From Saksenaea vasiformis B4078 (Eukaryota > Mucoromycota > Mucoromycetes > Mucorales > Saksenaeaceae), in the NCBI GenBank assembly GCA_000697055.1, contig JNDT01001691.1, forward strand, positions 1 to 33,884: a stretch of DNA of 33,884 nucleotides. Direction: 5' to 3'. Made by a program: the position numbers and the translations under genes. The notes beneath the pieces are model-generated. The model worked only from the letters and a program-made list of their open reading frames with translations, was not told the DNA's origin and did no database searches. Position 1 is the stretch's first letter. Each line of letters opens with the position of its first letter. This document shows positions 1 through 15,095 of this stretch, in pieces.

Positions 1-222
1 GGAGAACAAAGGCCACTGGTATGTAATTCCTGTGTGAAAGTATGAAGCTAAGGTTTTCTTTAGTTTTGGAATCGCGATATCAATGCGGGCAGAAACATGC
101 GGCGGATTCTGGTCGCATACATGGAAGGTGACATGCAATTGCAGACAAGGCCCGCTGCATTACGTCGTCCACAACAGCAACAACAACAAGAACCTGCACC
201 CCTTGGTGGTGCTAGGCCGTAA
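1..222 (+). CDS. C-terminal end of a Fanzor/TnpB-like protein (5' partial)
   Basis: Only the tail of this gene lies in the window. A likely intron (19-63, GTATGT..TTTAG, 45 nt) joins an exon fragment at 1-18 to an exon at 64-222 ending in TAA. The joined frame has no internal stop. Right after the junction it reads FWNRDINAGRNMRRIL, which matches the last conserved block (NRDxNAxxN, carrying a RuvC Asp) of TnpB and eukaryotic Fanzor RNA-guided nucleases. A low-complexity tail follows (QQQQQQ, then Pro/Gly-rich, residues about 37-52 of this exon). The usual zinc-ribbon CxxC pairs would lie upstream, outside the window. The family call rests on one short motif, so another transposon-derived ORF with a similar ending is possible. 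Whether the gene is intact cannot be judged here. Confidence 0.48.
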
Positions 223-3200
223 GGAACGGCCAACTAGCCTCTCGTTAGGCACTGGGAGAGCTTCGTAAGTACCATTTCGAATGTTTGTGACGACATTCTT
301 ATTTTCTTTGTGACTTAGGGCCCTTCCCAAATTTCACTACGTGCACTCACTGGCGCACATCATTCCTTGTAAAATGGCACAAGTTTCAGATCTCCGAAAG
401 TGTATTAGAAGCTTCACAGTAACGATGCTTAGGCTAAATACTTTGGCTATAGCAAACCTCTGTTGCCGTTATAGACGACATATATGATATGTATTTGCTG
501 TCATATCATCCTTCAAGTTTGTCTAGTCTCTTTCTGTAATCACCACCGAAATACAATCATTAGAAAATAAAACAGATGATGTCCCGAGTAATAAAATTAC
601 TCTAGAAAGGAAGACTTTTTAACCAAAGTCATTGACATCAGATCCAGAATCAGTATGTATTATTCTCTCTTTCCGCACTACCTAACTTTTCAGCCATATC
701 TAAAACGCTGACAATGTCCTAAGCAAAAGGCAATGTCGATTCGGTAACATTTCTAGACGAAGATCCTCTGTACTACCTTTGTTTGCTTGCCACTGTCATT
801 GATATGGTTTAAGCAGATTACTTCGTACACTTACTGCTTTGAGAATGAGGTGCCGAGATTTGCTACTATCATAGGAAAGTGGTTACATACTACATGATTT
901 ATAATTAAGCTATGGCGTTTGAAAGGCTGACTTTTGCTGGTCTCGTCACATGGAGAGCTCCGTATTTTGGAAATTTCCGCCTCTTTCCTCGAGATTGATC
1001 ATTGATGTAGGTGTTAAATGTAAGTCATTTACGCGGAGCAACTTTAATCAGGCTGACTTCTCCTAGGGCTTTGTCCTCTCTCCCGCATCCGAAACAAAGG
1101 ACTACCAAGATATATAACTAAGAAAGATATGCTTCCTTACTTTTCTTGCGCTCCCCTTTGATTCGCTTTCTTCAGAATGCAAAGAGTCGCTGCGGTTATG
1201 ATAATGGCAAGCAAATAGGAATTTCAGCATGAATCATAGATAGCATGCCTTGCGGAAATTGTCAAAGGTAAAGGGAGAAAAGAAAAATGGGGGTCGCTTT
1301 CCCCGCAGTGTACCGTAGAGCAGGAAAATATGATCATCAAACTGACATCAATCATGAGCATATGCGGGCTCAGCTCTATGTGATTTTTCATGCACATGAT
1401 TCTTCTAGGTAAACAAATCCATGAAGTGGGTTAAGGGGACACGTAGAACCTAAAAAAGGAACACAAATAGGATGGTCCTCCAGATTCAGCATTGCTCTCC
1501 GGAGAAAAACATTGGTAGTATTTATTGCATAAACATTGGTCTTCCATTTTATCTGCTATGGATGGACCTATACACTTCAACAATTCATAAGCTGGTACGC
1601 TCGAGATTTGCTTATCGAAACATTTAATTCCCGTGTAGGTCCAGGCCCTGATCTCTCTAGAAGCCATCCTTCATTTAACTTTTGGAACACAAAGAAATTC
1701 AGCAATACATCCCTTGATAACCCAAGTCGAATAGCTTCCAGTTAACCAATCCATCATTTAAGAGACTTTCCTTGTATCTTATTTGCGGAGCTGATGTCTC
1801 TACCATTTGGAGTCTTCTGCTGAAACTTCTCCCGAATCAGTTTCGCAGATGAGTGAGTCTGTATTTGTTGAAGTATAGACATATATGAAAGTAACGTATA
1901 CATGTCTAGTCTTTTCTTTTTACTGCTCTTCACTCAAGGCGACTTAAATGGCAGGTGATCTGCTTGCTTTTCCAATTGATTATCCTCAATCATACCAACT
2001 TAGGCAAAGCCACAGCATGCTTACGCTAAACCAAGGATCGTCACCTTGCATGCAATTACTATTAAATCATTCATCTTTCGAAAGCGCATCTGGTCTCCGG
2101 GCTCAAAGTTCATTTCCAGCCAGCGCGTTTTCCCGTTTGTATGCTGTATCCTTGATCTGATTTGAATTGATATATTACAAGGACACTAACGTAAGATTTC
2201 CGAGATCGGGGAATGACCGGGGACCCTTCGCCTTTTCCTGAGTAGTTCAAGGTTTGTGTAGCTCCATTAAGCTAATAGTACCTGCATCTTCTTTCAGACG
2301 TCCACAGGAAAACGTTTTGAACGTCACTCTTTGCGTTCGCCCGGATTCGCTGCTGTAAAATGAAGATAAACCAGAATCGGACAGTAGTGGAGAATCCTAT
2401 CATTGAGAAAGGAATCCAGGACGAACGCTCTCGTGTCCCGTCATTTGTCAAGTAGTTATCCAGAGTGAAAAAAAAAAGAAAAAAAACTTTGTTGTATGCC
2501 TACCACGATAGTCATTGTAATTTTTATTGCCAGACACCCCCTTCTAACCAGTTGCTTGGGACGGATGATACACAAAATTTAGCTTTTCGCTTATTCTAGA
2601 TTCAATGTTGTAGGGAACTTGGAGAATTGTAGGTGACTGATAAATAAACCATATTGAAGCACAAAATCATAGAACCTCTGGTCTACGTTTTGTTTTGTGA
2701 ATGACGAACTATGGGTTCCTGCCATCGTTGTTCATTCGCCATGAGCAAATTCACTTCGTTTACAGAGAGGCTAAGCGATGCTAGCTCCGCTCTGCCAGTG
2801 AACGTCCTCATTGACGATAGTTCAGTGAATTCAATTTTTTTTTAAGTTTTAGAACGCTGAAGTATACTGTTTACTGGCGCAAATGATGGTGGCGAATTTC
2901 TTTTCATTGAAAGGCAAATAGTTAGTTAGCAATGCTTTTTCCAAGGGACAGGTGGAAATTCTTTATCAAATTGCCAAAGCTAACGTATGCTTTCCTAAAT
3001 CGACTAGTACTTTGTATCATTTCAGAATTGTTAGTTACCTGATCATGCGACTATAGGTGGTACTAGCGTCGCCGGAGCGATTGACACAGGTTCTGGGATC
3101 ATGTAGGCGGTTGAGCATGCGTCGGGCAAGAGATCATTTCCAAAATATTTATCCACTTGTGTTTTCCTTCTAGTTACCTTTTTTCTTTTTTGAAGTGGCT

Positions 3201-4812
3201 GTGCCAGCAGGAGCCATGCTTTTTTTTTGCGCTATTTTCTGTTTTGGCGTACGTGCGGAACGCCAAAGTGGTGAAAACTTGTGAAGGCTAGAGCTGCATC
3301 TGTCCAACATGCAATTATGCATGTTTTGCTTAACATTGTTGTGATACTGCCACCATACGAAGCATGCGGAATCCATCTGATAAGTTTTCTAATTGGTCCT
3401 GTAACTCAAATTAAAAAAGAAAGTGCATACAGCAGAGCATCAAACATAAACAGCATCGGGATGTTACCGAAAAGAAATTGGAGGATTATATTTTCACAAG
3501 GATAAACACTAAAACTCAGAGAAGGAAAGCACCACGGGAAGAACTTATATTTTTGAAAAAGTTACCCCTCTTCTTTTTAAACACTTGTATCTAGAATTCA
3601 TTTTCCTCACTACAAGCTTCTTTCTTGATATGACAGTACTGAATAATGCTGTAGAACAAGTTAGCCAGATATTTTCTGGGTGAGATTTATTTGTAGAACA
3701 GTTTTCTTAAGGAGGTATACCTTTCCCTTCTTATTCCATCGTATCACCAAATGGTAGGCAAACGGACCACGAACTTTTTTTTTGAGGATAAAAAAAGAGT
3801 TTTTTTTTTGGCTCTCCTGAGTTATCCCTGTATCCTCTGGTCAATAATGCGAGAATGTGAGGAAAATAAAACTTCGCGCGCCGGAAACACATGACATCGT
3901 TTACCCTAACCCAGTTGCCCATTATAGCCTCGCGCCACACTGTTTATCCGTATACAAGTCAGATGTTTCCATTTCCTCGAATAAATGACTGAGATCAAGT
4001 TTAACTGTTGTGTCTGCCGACCGCTTCCGAGTAGCGTACAGCATTACTAAAAAGATCACCGTAAAATGGTACTTGAGATATCATCGATTACAAAAGTCCG
4101 CTTTCGCATGAGGAAGATCATTGTTCATGTGAGCATGAGGATCAATGACGAACATGTTCAGGAGACATTCGGTGTCTTGGCGCGCGTAACCCGTATCATT
4201 ATCAAGGGTTGTCATGGAAAACATAAGTAACCCATGACATCTTATGTGTGGAGGTGATAAACGTGAAGACTTTCCCATGATGTAAGGGACCGCCAAAAAG
4301 TGGTTTGCTGTTTCACCAAAAAAAAAGTGTTCATTAACGAAAAACCGTTTGCGGAGAAGGGAGAAGACGAAATGAAAGAGGCGTAAAACTGTCAACATCA
4401 GATCGGTAAGTGGTCCGCCTATGCTTATTCTACTAGAGTAAGTTATGTCCATTCTTGGTTAGTCCTGACCAAAACGTTTTTTTCGGAACGAGGGGAAAAA
4501 TGGGCTTTCGCGCGATCGACAATTTTCAGTTTTTCCGTCATTATTATTTTCTTTTTATGACAGCCTTTTCTGTTACAGCTAAAAGTTTAAAGCTGATCAT
4601 CTATCATTACTATGATTTAAGAATCGAAATCGTACGATTTACAGAGAGTAATAGATTGAATATGTCAGTGTTCTTCGTTACACCTTTCGGAAAGTACTCG
4701 CGCGAATCCACGGGTAGTCGTTCCTGGAACCAAAAAAAAAAAGGGTATCGCCGCTTAAATTGCAAGGCACTCTTTTTTTTCCTTTTCTTCTTACATTTGG
4801 CGTTTGCGTTCC
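223..4812. other. gene-poor intergenic DNA
   Basis: No reading frame here combines good length, splice signals and recognisable motifs. Open stretches of 60-123 codons occur (for example 4081-4452 on the minus strand and 4455-4817 on the plus strand). They are rich in Phe, Leu and Lys, carry A/T runs, and look like chance frames in AT-rich DNA. No tRNA-like cloverleaf, clear transposon end or long tandem repeat was noticed. Confidence 0.5.
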
Positions 4813-4819
4813 TATAAAT
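4813..4819 (+). promoter_or_regulatory. TATA-like box of the CHY/RING gene
   Basis: TATAAAT lies 52 nt upstream of the ATG at 4871, downstream of a T/C-rich stretch. Its position fits a core promoter element for the E3 ligase gene. No transcription start can be seen directly. Confidence 0.35.
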
Positions 4820-4870
4820 CGTCATCTATCCCCGCTTACATATATCATTCATTCATTCTTTTATTCAAAC

Positions 4871-6118
4871 ATGAACTTCTCTTCTCATCAAATCATCGCT
4901 CTTCCCGAAACATTATCCCTGTATCATAAACAAATGTACGACGAAAATGAACTACGTAAACGAATTCAATCCATCTGCCATGATATGACCATTGATTCGA
5001 AAGAAAAAGCTCAGCTTATACAAGTAAATTGTCAGTCAATGCAATTTATCGAGTTAACAAAGAAAATAGTCCTTAATGACTCGTGGTATATCGAAATCAG
5101 TACAATCGAATAATGAATCAAACGATACTAGCTTATCCTATCACGTACGGCATAATAATATGTTCATCGTAACCATCTACTAACTAATATCAAAATAGAA
5201 TGAATCATTGAGGATATTAGGTTGCAAACACTACCAACGAAAAGTTAAATTACAAGCGAACTGCTGTAATAAAATCTTTTCATGTCGTTTTTGTCATGAT
5301 GATGTATCTGATCACACACTTATAAGGTACAAATAACAATGAAATAACAAACAATGACTAATGATCCTTGATAGATTTGAAACAAAAAATATGTTATGTA
5401 TGCTATGTGAAACCCTCCAACCAGCTGCGCAAAATTGTATTCGATGTCGAGCAGAACTTGCACGGTACTATTGCGATAAATGTAAATTATGGGATGATGA
5501 TCCCACCAAATCAATCTATCATTGCGACGAATGCGGGATCTGTCGAACAGGTCGAGGATTAGGCGACGACTTTTTCCACTGCAAGACTTGCAACGTTTGC
5601 ATGACAATCAAAATGAAGAACAACCATCGATGCATTGAACGCAGCCTTGAAAATGATTGTCCAATATGTGGTGAATTTATGTTTACAAGCACAACGACCG
5701 CCATCTTTATGGTAAATAGGCCCCCATCATCCACATACAGGTGCTAAAATTGGATGCCACCTTTTTTTTTTTTTAGCCGTGCGGACACAGTATACATAAG
5801 CCGTGCTTTGCTGAATATGTACAGACGTCCTATCAATGTCCAACCTGCTTAAAATCAGTTCGGGATATGTCCAGCTATTTCGCAGAGATCGATCGGGACG
5901 TAGAACGATACCCTATGCCAGCCGAATACCAAAATCACACGTCTTATATCTTTTGCAACGACTGTGAGAAACGATCGGTGACAAAATACCATTTCCTTTA
6001 CCATAAGTGCAAATACTGTACGAGTTACAATACAACAGTGCTCAAGACATATGATGCAACCACCATCGAAACGTGCTGCGAGGACAGCATGTACAAAGAA
6101 GCAAATAAACAGACATAG
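4871..6118 (+). CDS. CHY zinc-finger and RING-H2 E3 ubiquitin ligase (RCHY1/Pirh2-like)
   Basis: Five exons fit: 4871-5023, 5070-5144, 5199-5326, 5375-5711 and 5777-6118 (introns 46, 54, 48 and 65 nt, all GT..AG), giving 344 residues. The CHY zinc finger starts at GCKHY (84-88) and continues through ANCC and CRFCHDD. The CTCHY Cys/His cluster follows (MLCMLCE to CNVCM). A RING-H2 finger runs from CPIC (214-217) through PCGHSIHKPC (232-241) to CPTC (252-255), and a C-terminal zinc ribbon has CNDC (291-294) and CKYC (309-312). This domain order defines the RCHY1/Pirh2 ligases, which bind E2 enzymes through the RING and ubiquitinate target proteins. The RING is split by intron 4, exactly before the third zinc ligand. 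Upstream is a TATA box. Start chosen because the N-terminal KEKAQ helix reads through exon 1 from this ATG. Substrate unknown. Confidence 0.93.
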
Positions 6119-6952
6119 CGAAAAAAAACAGAAACAAATGTGTTGCTGTAACACCCACGAATGCTCAACTAAGATTGATTACCGCTTATTGCTTGTCAAT
6201 GGTCATAACATAGTGTCGTGCTTTTAGGGGCTTCAACTTCAGAAAGCGGCATTGGACTGTGGATAAACCACAATTCTCAGCCTCATACCTTACTTTTAAC
6301 CACAACTATCGCACTAAACACGGGCCCTGCAAACACGCCCCATTGACATCAATGGATAGAAAATAGCGAGCATTTATTTTGTGTATTCGAGAGAACCTCT
6401 GCTGCCTTTTTTGATTTCCGATGTCTTTCCAAACAAACAAAGTTGCTCCGATTACTGGATTTGAATATACATTTGCGTCAGTTGTATATCCTCATACGTT
6501 CATGTGGAATAGTTTTGCGTTAGGAAGTGACAACCTTTTGCGCAGGGAAGTAGTTTATTTAAAGTAGTGTAAAAAGTAGTTCAATAGACAGCATATCTGA
6601 CAGAAAAGACGCACAAAAAAAGTTTCTTGGGCAATTGAGTCAATGTTATCTTTATCGGTGCTGATCACAACCTGTTTATCAAAACCAGTGCTACGACTCG
6701 GTAAAGTAAACGATACAGGAGAAAGCGAACAGAGCTAGTTGAACTAGCGAGGTTGTGGTAATTCCATTTAAGGGAAGATGCGTTTACTATTCCCGCCTAT
6801 CCTCCGAAACGATCGCCAACGCCTTTTCTCAATGGTGCGAAGTTTGGAAAAGGTATACCCAAGCGAAATACAGCTCAGCCTCTTTTTTCAAGATACTTCA
6901 TTTTCACCGTCAATATTGACGAGAATATAATCTCCTCCTAGCAATCTAGAAT
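6119..6952. other. intergenic, nothing recognised
   Basis: This lies between the E3 ligase stop and the stop of the convergent putative small gene. No sizeable frame or structured element was seen. Confidence 0.5.
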
Positions 6953-7404
6953 TCAGGCTCTGCGTAGCTCTACTCTTTGTTTCATTTGATCCATGACACC
7001 TTGGACGTACATGTCATTATGTTTTAATTGCGCTTGATTGTCATGATGTGATACGTAGAGTGGTTTCCCTTGATTTGCTTTCTACAAAAAAGGCACGAGA
7101 CTATCCAGTGTTAGAATTCCGCCATCGTCCAAACAATTTGAAAGATAAGAAAAAACTCCATCTATTAGATAGCAGGACGCTTGAATTGGCCAGGTTCCAT
7201 TTATAGCAAGAACAATAAGTCAAGAAATGTACGAAAGAAGTTCAAATTCACCTATGCGATCATACATTGAGTTAACTTCTTTTCGACCTCAATAGCTTCA
7301 ACATTCAGTCGACGTCTCTGATCTATGCATGTTTTGTATGGAGTTGGTCGACAGGTAGCAGACCAAACCGTATGCAGTACGTTTCCAGGACTGTGCAAGA
7401 CCTG
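6953..7404 (-). CDS. unrecognised small protein, two exons seen (5' end unresolved)
   Basis: Two exon-like segments on the minus strand join in frame. The first is 7404-7266, preceded by a TTTTTTAG acceptor. The second is 7077-6953, ending in TGA. The intron between (7265-7078, GTATGA..AAAG, about 188 nt) contains a CTAAC branch-like site but is long for this region, so a middle exon or a different acceptor (GTAG, ending 7082) is possible. The joined frame gives about 87 residues: a charged middle (DQRRRLNVEAIEVEKKL) and a hydrophilic, helix-prone tail (GVMDQMKQRVELRRA) with no membrane segment. A start may lie further up near 7480-7530, for example at the ATG opening MEGDNARMDL, but that junction is uncertain. 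Amino-acid composition and splice signals suggest a real gene; the family was not recognised. Confidence 0.38.
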
Positions 7405-8279
7405 CTAAAAAACACACCAGAATCGCGTAGGGCCAATACGAGCCAACTAACCGCACAGTTGACAATTGTACTATCAGCAGGACATCATTGGAACTACGGC
7501 CGAGATCCATTCTTGCATTATCTCCTTCCATGTGGCCCCTCTTCCCCCTCCGCTTCTCCCTAGCAACGTATTACTTTTCTTCCCCAGTTTTCTATAGATT
7601 CCTTCCATATTTACTCCCCTTCCTTTTTTTTCTTGCTGCCGGAAACTGTCCCCAGAAACCTCCAAAATGTCTTCCCTTATATGTCCTAAATATCCACTGA
7701 ATCTTCACAAAGTCCAAATTATTTCCAAAATATCTAGTGATGCGAGCGAAAGTCGGCGATTTTACTAGGTATTATGGAGACTATCAACGATTTTATGGAG
7801 ATGTTATGGGGATTTCCTTGCCATAGTGTTAATGGGTTTTTAATCCTCTTGGATTATGACGTTTTCGCTGACTGCATAGCTGCGTTATAGCCAATTCCGG
7901 TAATACTTCAGCGTGAAAGCTTATACTTGAATCATAGACTTAGGGTTCATATTAGATCATACTACATTTCATAGCGCGTATCAATCGAGAAGTAGCATCG
8001 ACCTTTGAATCCAAGAGACTTGCTGACAAGTGAAGTGACTTGTTTTGCAGCAGATTTTTCGACACATACAACATAGACCTCCCTTTTGTTAGAGACAAAA
8101 GCGGTTACAAATGGTCATAACTGTAGCGTTCCAATAATCAAAGGTATGGTAACAGCAAAAAGTTACCAATGCCTATGTCATGTATATAAAGTTACAAACA
8201 GTAAGTTATCTATTATTTCGCTGTAGTAAATTGTATTTGGTAGTGCTTCTTCAAATCGTGAAATGGTAGCACTTTTCTA
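7405..8279. other. intergenic with possible 5' part of the small minus-strand gene
   Basis: The low-coordinate end (about 7405-7540) may hold the first exon of the unrecognised small gene. The rest has CT-rich and AT-rich runs and no supported feature. The 3' UTR of the alanyl-tRNA synthetase gene should lie just below 8280. Confidence 0.4.
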
Positions 8280-11874
<3,595 letters not shown>

Positions 11875-12115
11875 ACTTAAATTGCCCTAGTGCACAAACC
11901 TCTTTTTTTTTTTCCCTTGTAATGCGGGGTTTGACTCGTTTTTTTTTTCTTCGTCTTCCGACAGGTACGCACACGACAAGTGAGTCAGTTTGTACCCCAA
12001 ACATAAGTATCCAACGAGTCGTTGTTATTCATTGTCATGCGGATGCCAAAAAGAATAACAAAAATTGCACAAATAATAGTTTTTTCTCTTGTTCTTTTCC
12101 TTTTCTCTTCTTTGG
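11875..12115. promoter_or_regulatory. divergent promoter region (AlaRS / CYSTM gene)
   Basis: The 241 nt between two divergent start codons hold several T or CT-rich runs (11900-11960 and 12080-12115). Such runs are typical of fungal promoters. No clear TATA box was identified for either gene. Confidence 0.4.
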
Positions 12116-12514
12116 ATGTCTATAGCCCTGGTGAATCCGGCCTATACGCGGTCTACTCCGGTAGTCGTGTCGCCTGCAGGCTATTACCAACAACAACCAC
12201 CTCGTGTACCTTACTCACCTCATCCAGGTAAAATTCTATATATTTAATAGAGATATCATACAAATACAATCGACTTTCGATAATCAACTTGTAGCTTATT
12301 ATCCTCCTCCTGTTATGATGCAACCACAACCTTATTATCAAAACTCATCCTGTTGCGGTGGTGGTGATTATTATAATAATAACCGAGGTTGTTGTTTGGG
12401 TTGGTAAGCTAAAGAAGGGAAAAAAGGGAAGGAATTATAAGTTGACTTTGTCTCAGTTTACTCGGTCTCTGTCTTTGCTGTTGTGCAGAAGAATGTATGG
12501 AGTGTTGTTATTGA
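12116..12514 (+). CDS. CYSTM-domain small protein, Pro/Tyr/Gln-rich with Cys-rich C-terminus
   Basis: Three exons: 12116-12227, 12295-12403 and 12457-12514 (introns 67 and 53 nt), 92 residues. The N-terminal ~58 residues are rich in Pro, Tyr and Gln (GYYQQQPPR, AYYPPPVMMQPQPYY). A Gly/Asn patch and the Cys-rich end GCCLGCLLGLCLCCCAEEC (about 70-88) follow, closing with MECCY. That end matches the CYSTM module, a Cys-rich membrane-associated tail found in many small eukaryotic stress-related proteins. Reading straight through exon 2 would stop after GCCLGW at 12405-12407. Splicing at the GTAAGC donor (12404) to the CTCAG acceptor (12456) completes the module, so the three-exon form is preferred. 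The function is probably membrane- or stress-related, inferred only from the family. Its stop lies 64 nt from the convergent AACS stop. Confidence 0.8.
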
Positions 12515-12578
12515 TGACCAACGCGCTATAGTGATAAGAGAAACGAGATCACGCATGTATATTTTTCTTTTTATTCTT

Positions 12579-15095
12579 CTACTGTTTTAATGCAGGAATA
12601 TTATAATATAAATCAAGACTTTGTGGATTAACCAATGTGCCTGTAGCCGCCACTTTTTGGCCAGAGATAATTTTCTATAAAAAATGTTAGACACCCCGAT
12701 TATCAGGATCTTGTCTTTTTTTCTTTTTTTTTACCTTGACCGCCACTTCGACCTTTTTACCATTAATGGTATACTAAAAATAACCGTACTATGAGTTGGG
12801 AGGTGGGAAATTAACGAGAAACTTACGGGAATGTCAGCGATGGGCAGAACAAAAGCGGGCACGTGTCTTGGGCTCAGCTCAGACCGGATTTTGACTTTGA
12901 TTGTCTTGACCAGCTCGTCTGTCAAGGACACGCCTTCTTTCATCCTGAGGAACAAAACAACGCGTTCATCATCTTCATTTTTGATCTTTTGTCCGACACA
13001 CAAGGAGTCTTCCACGCCTTGGTGGATGAACTTGTCAACCACGTTATAAATTTCGGCACTACCGAATCTAACACCAGACGGATTAAGCGTGCCGTCGGAC
13101 CGGCCGAGCATCACCACACCGCCTGTCTTGGGATTGATCCAGATAAAGTCACCGTGGTACCAAGTTCCCTCATACATGTCAAAGTAAGCGTTCTTGTACT
13201 TGGTGCGCTTTTTGTCATCACCATACATGCTAACGGGCATGCAAGGGAATGGAACGGTACAGACCAAATCGGCTGCTTCGGCAAAGACCGGCTTATCTAA
13301 AGGATAAAAAGTTGAATGAAAAGAATCCAAAAAAATAGACACTTACTGTTGTCTGCCCACGCCTGGATGCTCATGCCCAAGCAGATACATTGAATCTCAC
13401 CGCGGTAGACTGGCAAGGTAGCATTGTGTCCGGCGAACAAGGAACAAATATCCGTGCCACCTGTGATACTGCCCAGCATGATATCCTTCTTAATAAAGTT
13501 GTACACGAACTCGAAACTTTCGGGTTTTAAAGGTGACCCTGTCGAATACACTGCACGGAGCGTATCAAGCTTGCATCTTTCCACTGAAAAATGATGTGAG
13601 CTTCACAATACGATAGATGTAAAAAAAAAATCACTTTACATGGATGGACCTTGGCCTCCTGCAATGACTGGATGTATTTGGCAGAGGTACCAAAATGTGT
13701 GATCCTATTTTTTTTTCCTCGTTTAGGAACCGATTCTTTAGCTTATGAAAATGATGGAAACTTACTTTAATTCATCCACTAGTTCCCAAAGCGAAATTGG
13801 CTCGGGTTTAAAAGGGCTACCGTCCCACAAGACGATAGTACAACCGACGCTCAAGGCCGTCACAAGCCAATTCCACATCATCCAGCCTGTTGTGGTGTAG
13901 TAAAAGAATACATCATCGGCAGTCATATCACCATGAATCATGTGCTCCTTCTTTATCTGAAGCAAGAGACCAACACCTGAGTGGACAATGCACTTGGGAA
14001 GACCAGTGGTACCAGAGCTGAACAGAATAAATGCTGGGTGGTTGAAAGGCAGCTGCTCAAATTTGATTTCGGAAGGAAGCTTTGCAGCAGGCACGGTTGA
14101 TAAGAAGGCATCCCAAGACACACTAAGAAGAGAGAACATGAGCATTTCCCGGTGCAACGTCGTTTGTTTGGGGGTACCTTTTCTCCACCGTCTGTTCGGG
14201 CATATCTTGGACAAATGGGATGACAACGACCTTCTCCACGGAAGGCAAACCTTGGACCACGGTGTTGAGCTTGGCTGTATGATCAAGTTTCTTCCCATTA
14301 TAAATCACCGCGTTGACGGAAATCAGGATCCTTGGTTTGATCTGCGAAAATCGATCCAATACACCCTGAAATTTTCAAGGTCAGCCATACCTCAACTTTT
14401 CCCACGCCATACAAAAAGATTTACTTACCGTGGTGCCAAAATCCGGAGATGTCGAACTAGAGATGGATAAGTCAATCTATTCCATGAAAACCACCACCCA
14501 CAAACTATTTTACCTCCATACTGCACCAATACTGGTGGCAGCAAGCATACCAACGATTGCCTCGGGACAGTTGGGAATATAAGCAGCGACTCTATCACCC
14601 ACAGTGATACCCATAGACCGCATCGCCTCTGCACACTGAAGTACCTGCGTGTACAACTGGGCATACGTAATAGATTGACGACCTCTTCCTTCACCCGTAG
14701 CAACGATGGCGACCTTATTGTTATCCCGGCACCACAACAAATTTTGCGCAAAGTTTAAACGGGCACCCTTAAACCATTCCGGGATCTCATCCATGCGGCG
14801 CGATCGATCCAGCACCTGCGTAGCCTTGGCCGACGAGATGATATCGGTAAATTCCCACACAGTCGACCAAAATTCCTCGGGGGAATCCACAGACCATTTC
14901 CATAATTCAGGATAATTACCTAAGATGACGGATAAGAAACCAAGGCACCAGAAATTACTTGCGCTTTTTACCCAATGAAAGACCGAATTTCTCGTTGACC
15001 TTCAGTCGGAAACGCTCCATAGCCGTCTTTTCAGGATGCGATGGCTTCCAAAGACATGGAGGTTCGGTGCTCAATTTGGCTTCAACAGTGGACAT
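12579..15095 (-). CDS. AACS: acetoacetyl-CoA synthetase
   Basis: ATP-dependent, AMP-forming ligase converting acetoacetate plus CoA to acetoacetyl-CoA, which feeds sterol and fatty-acid synthesis. Ten exons fit: 15095-14972, 14919-14514, 14456-14429, 14365-14178, 14122-13766, 13704-13640, 13583-13347, 13296-12827, 12773-12735 and 12674-12579; introns 50-63 nt; 669 residues, the usual family length. Motifs: WEFTD and [10 protein letters not shown] near the N-terminus, SSTSPDFG, the P-loop-like SSGTTGLPK (284-292), [26 protein letters not shown] (514-519) and [20 protein letters not shown] (533-552). The C-terminal [14 protein letters not shown] contains the catalytic Lys (about 631). The acetoacetyl-specific ending with VNPxSL and YYNIP separates it from acetyl-CoA synthetases. 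Exon 3 is only 28 nt. No targeting signal is visible, in keeping with a cytosolic enzyme. Confidence 0.96.

Noticed and set aside
3731..3940. 69-codon minus-strand ORF (MWREAIMGNW...)
   Set aside because: It is short, contains A-run-encoded Lys/Phe stretches and matches nothing recognised.
4081..4452. 123-codon minus-strand ORF
   Set aside because: There is no family motif, it is Phe/Leu-rich, and it includes A/T homopolymer runs. No splice partners or conserved start context were seen, so it is likely a chance frame.
4455..4817. 120-codon plus-strand ORF before the E3 ligase
   Set aside because: It overlaps the promoter and TATA-like box of the ligase gene, its C-terminus is encoded by T runs and it has no motifs.
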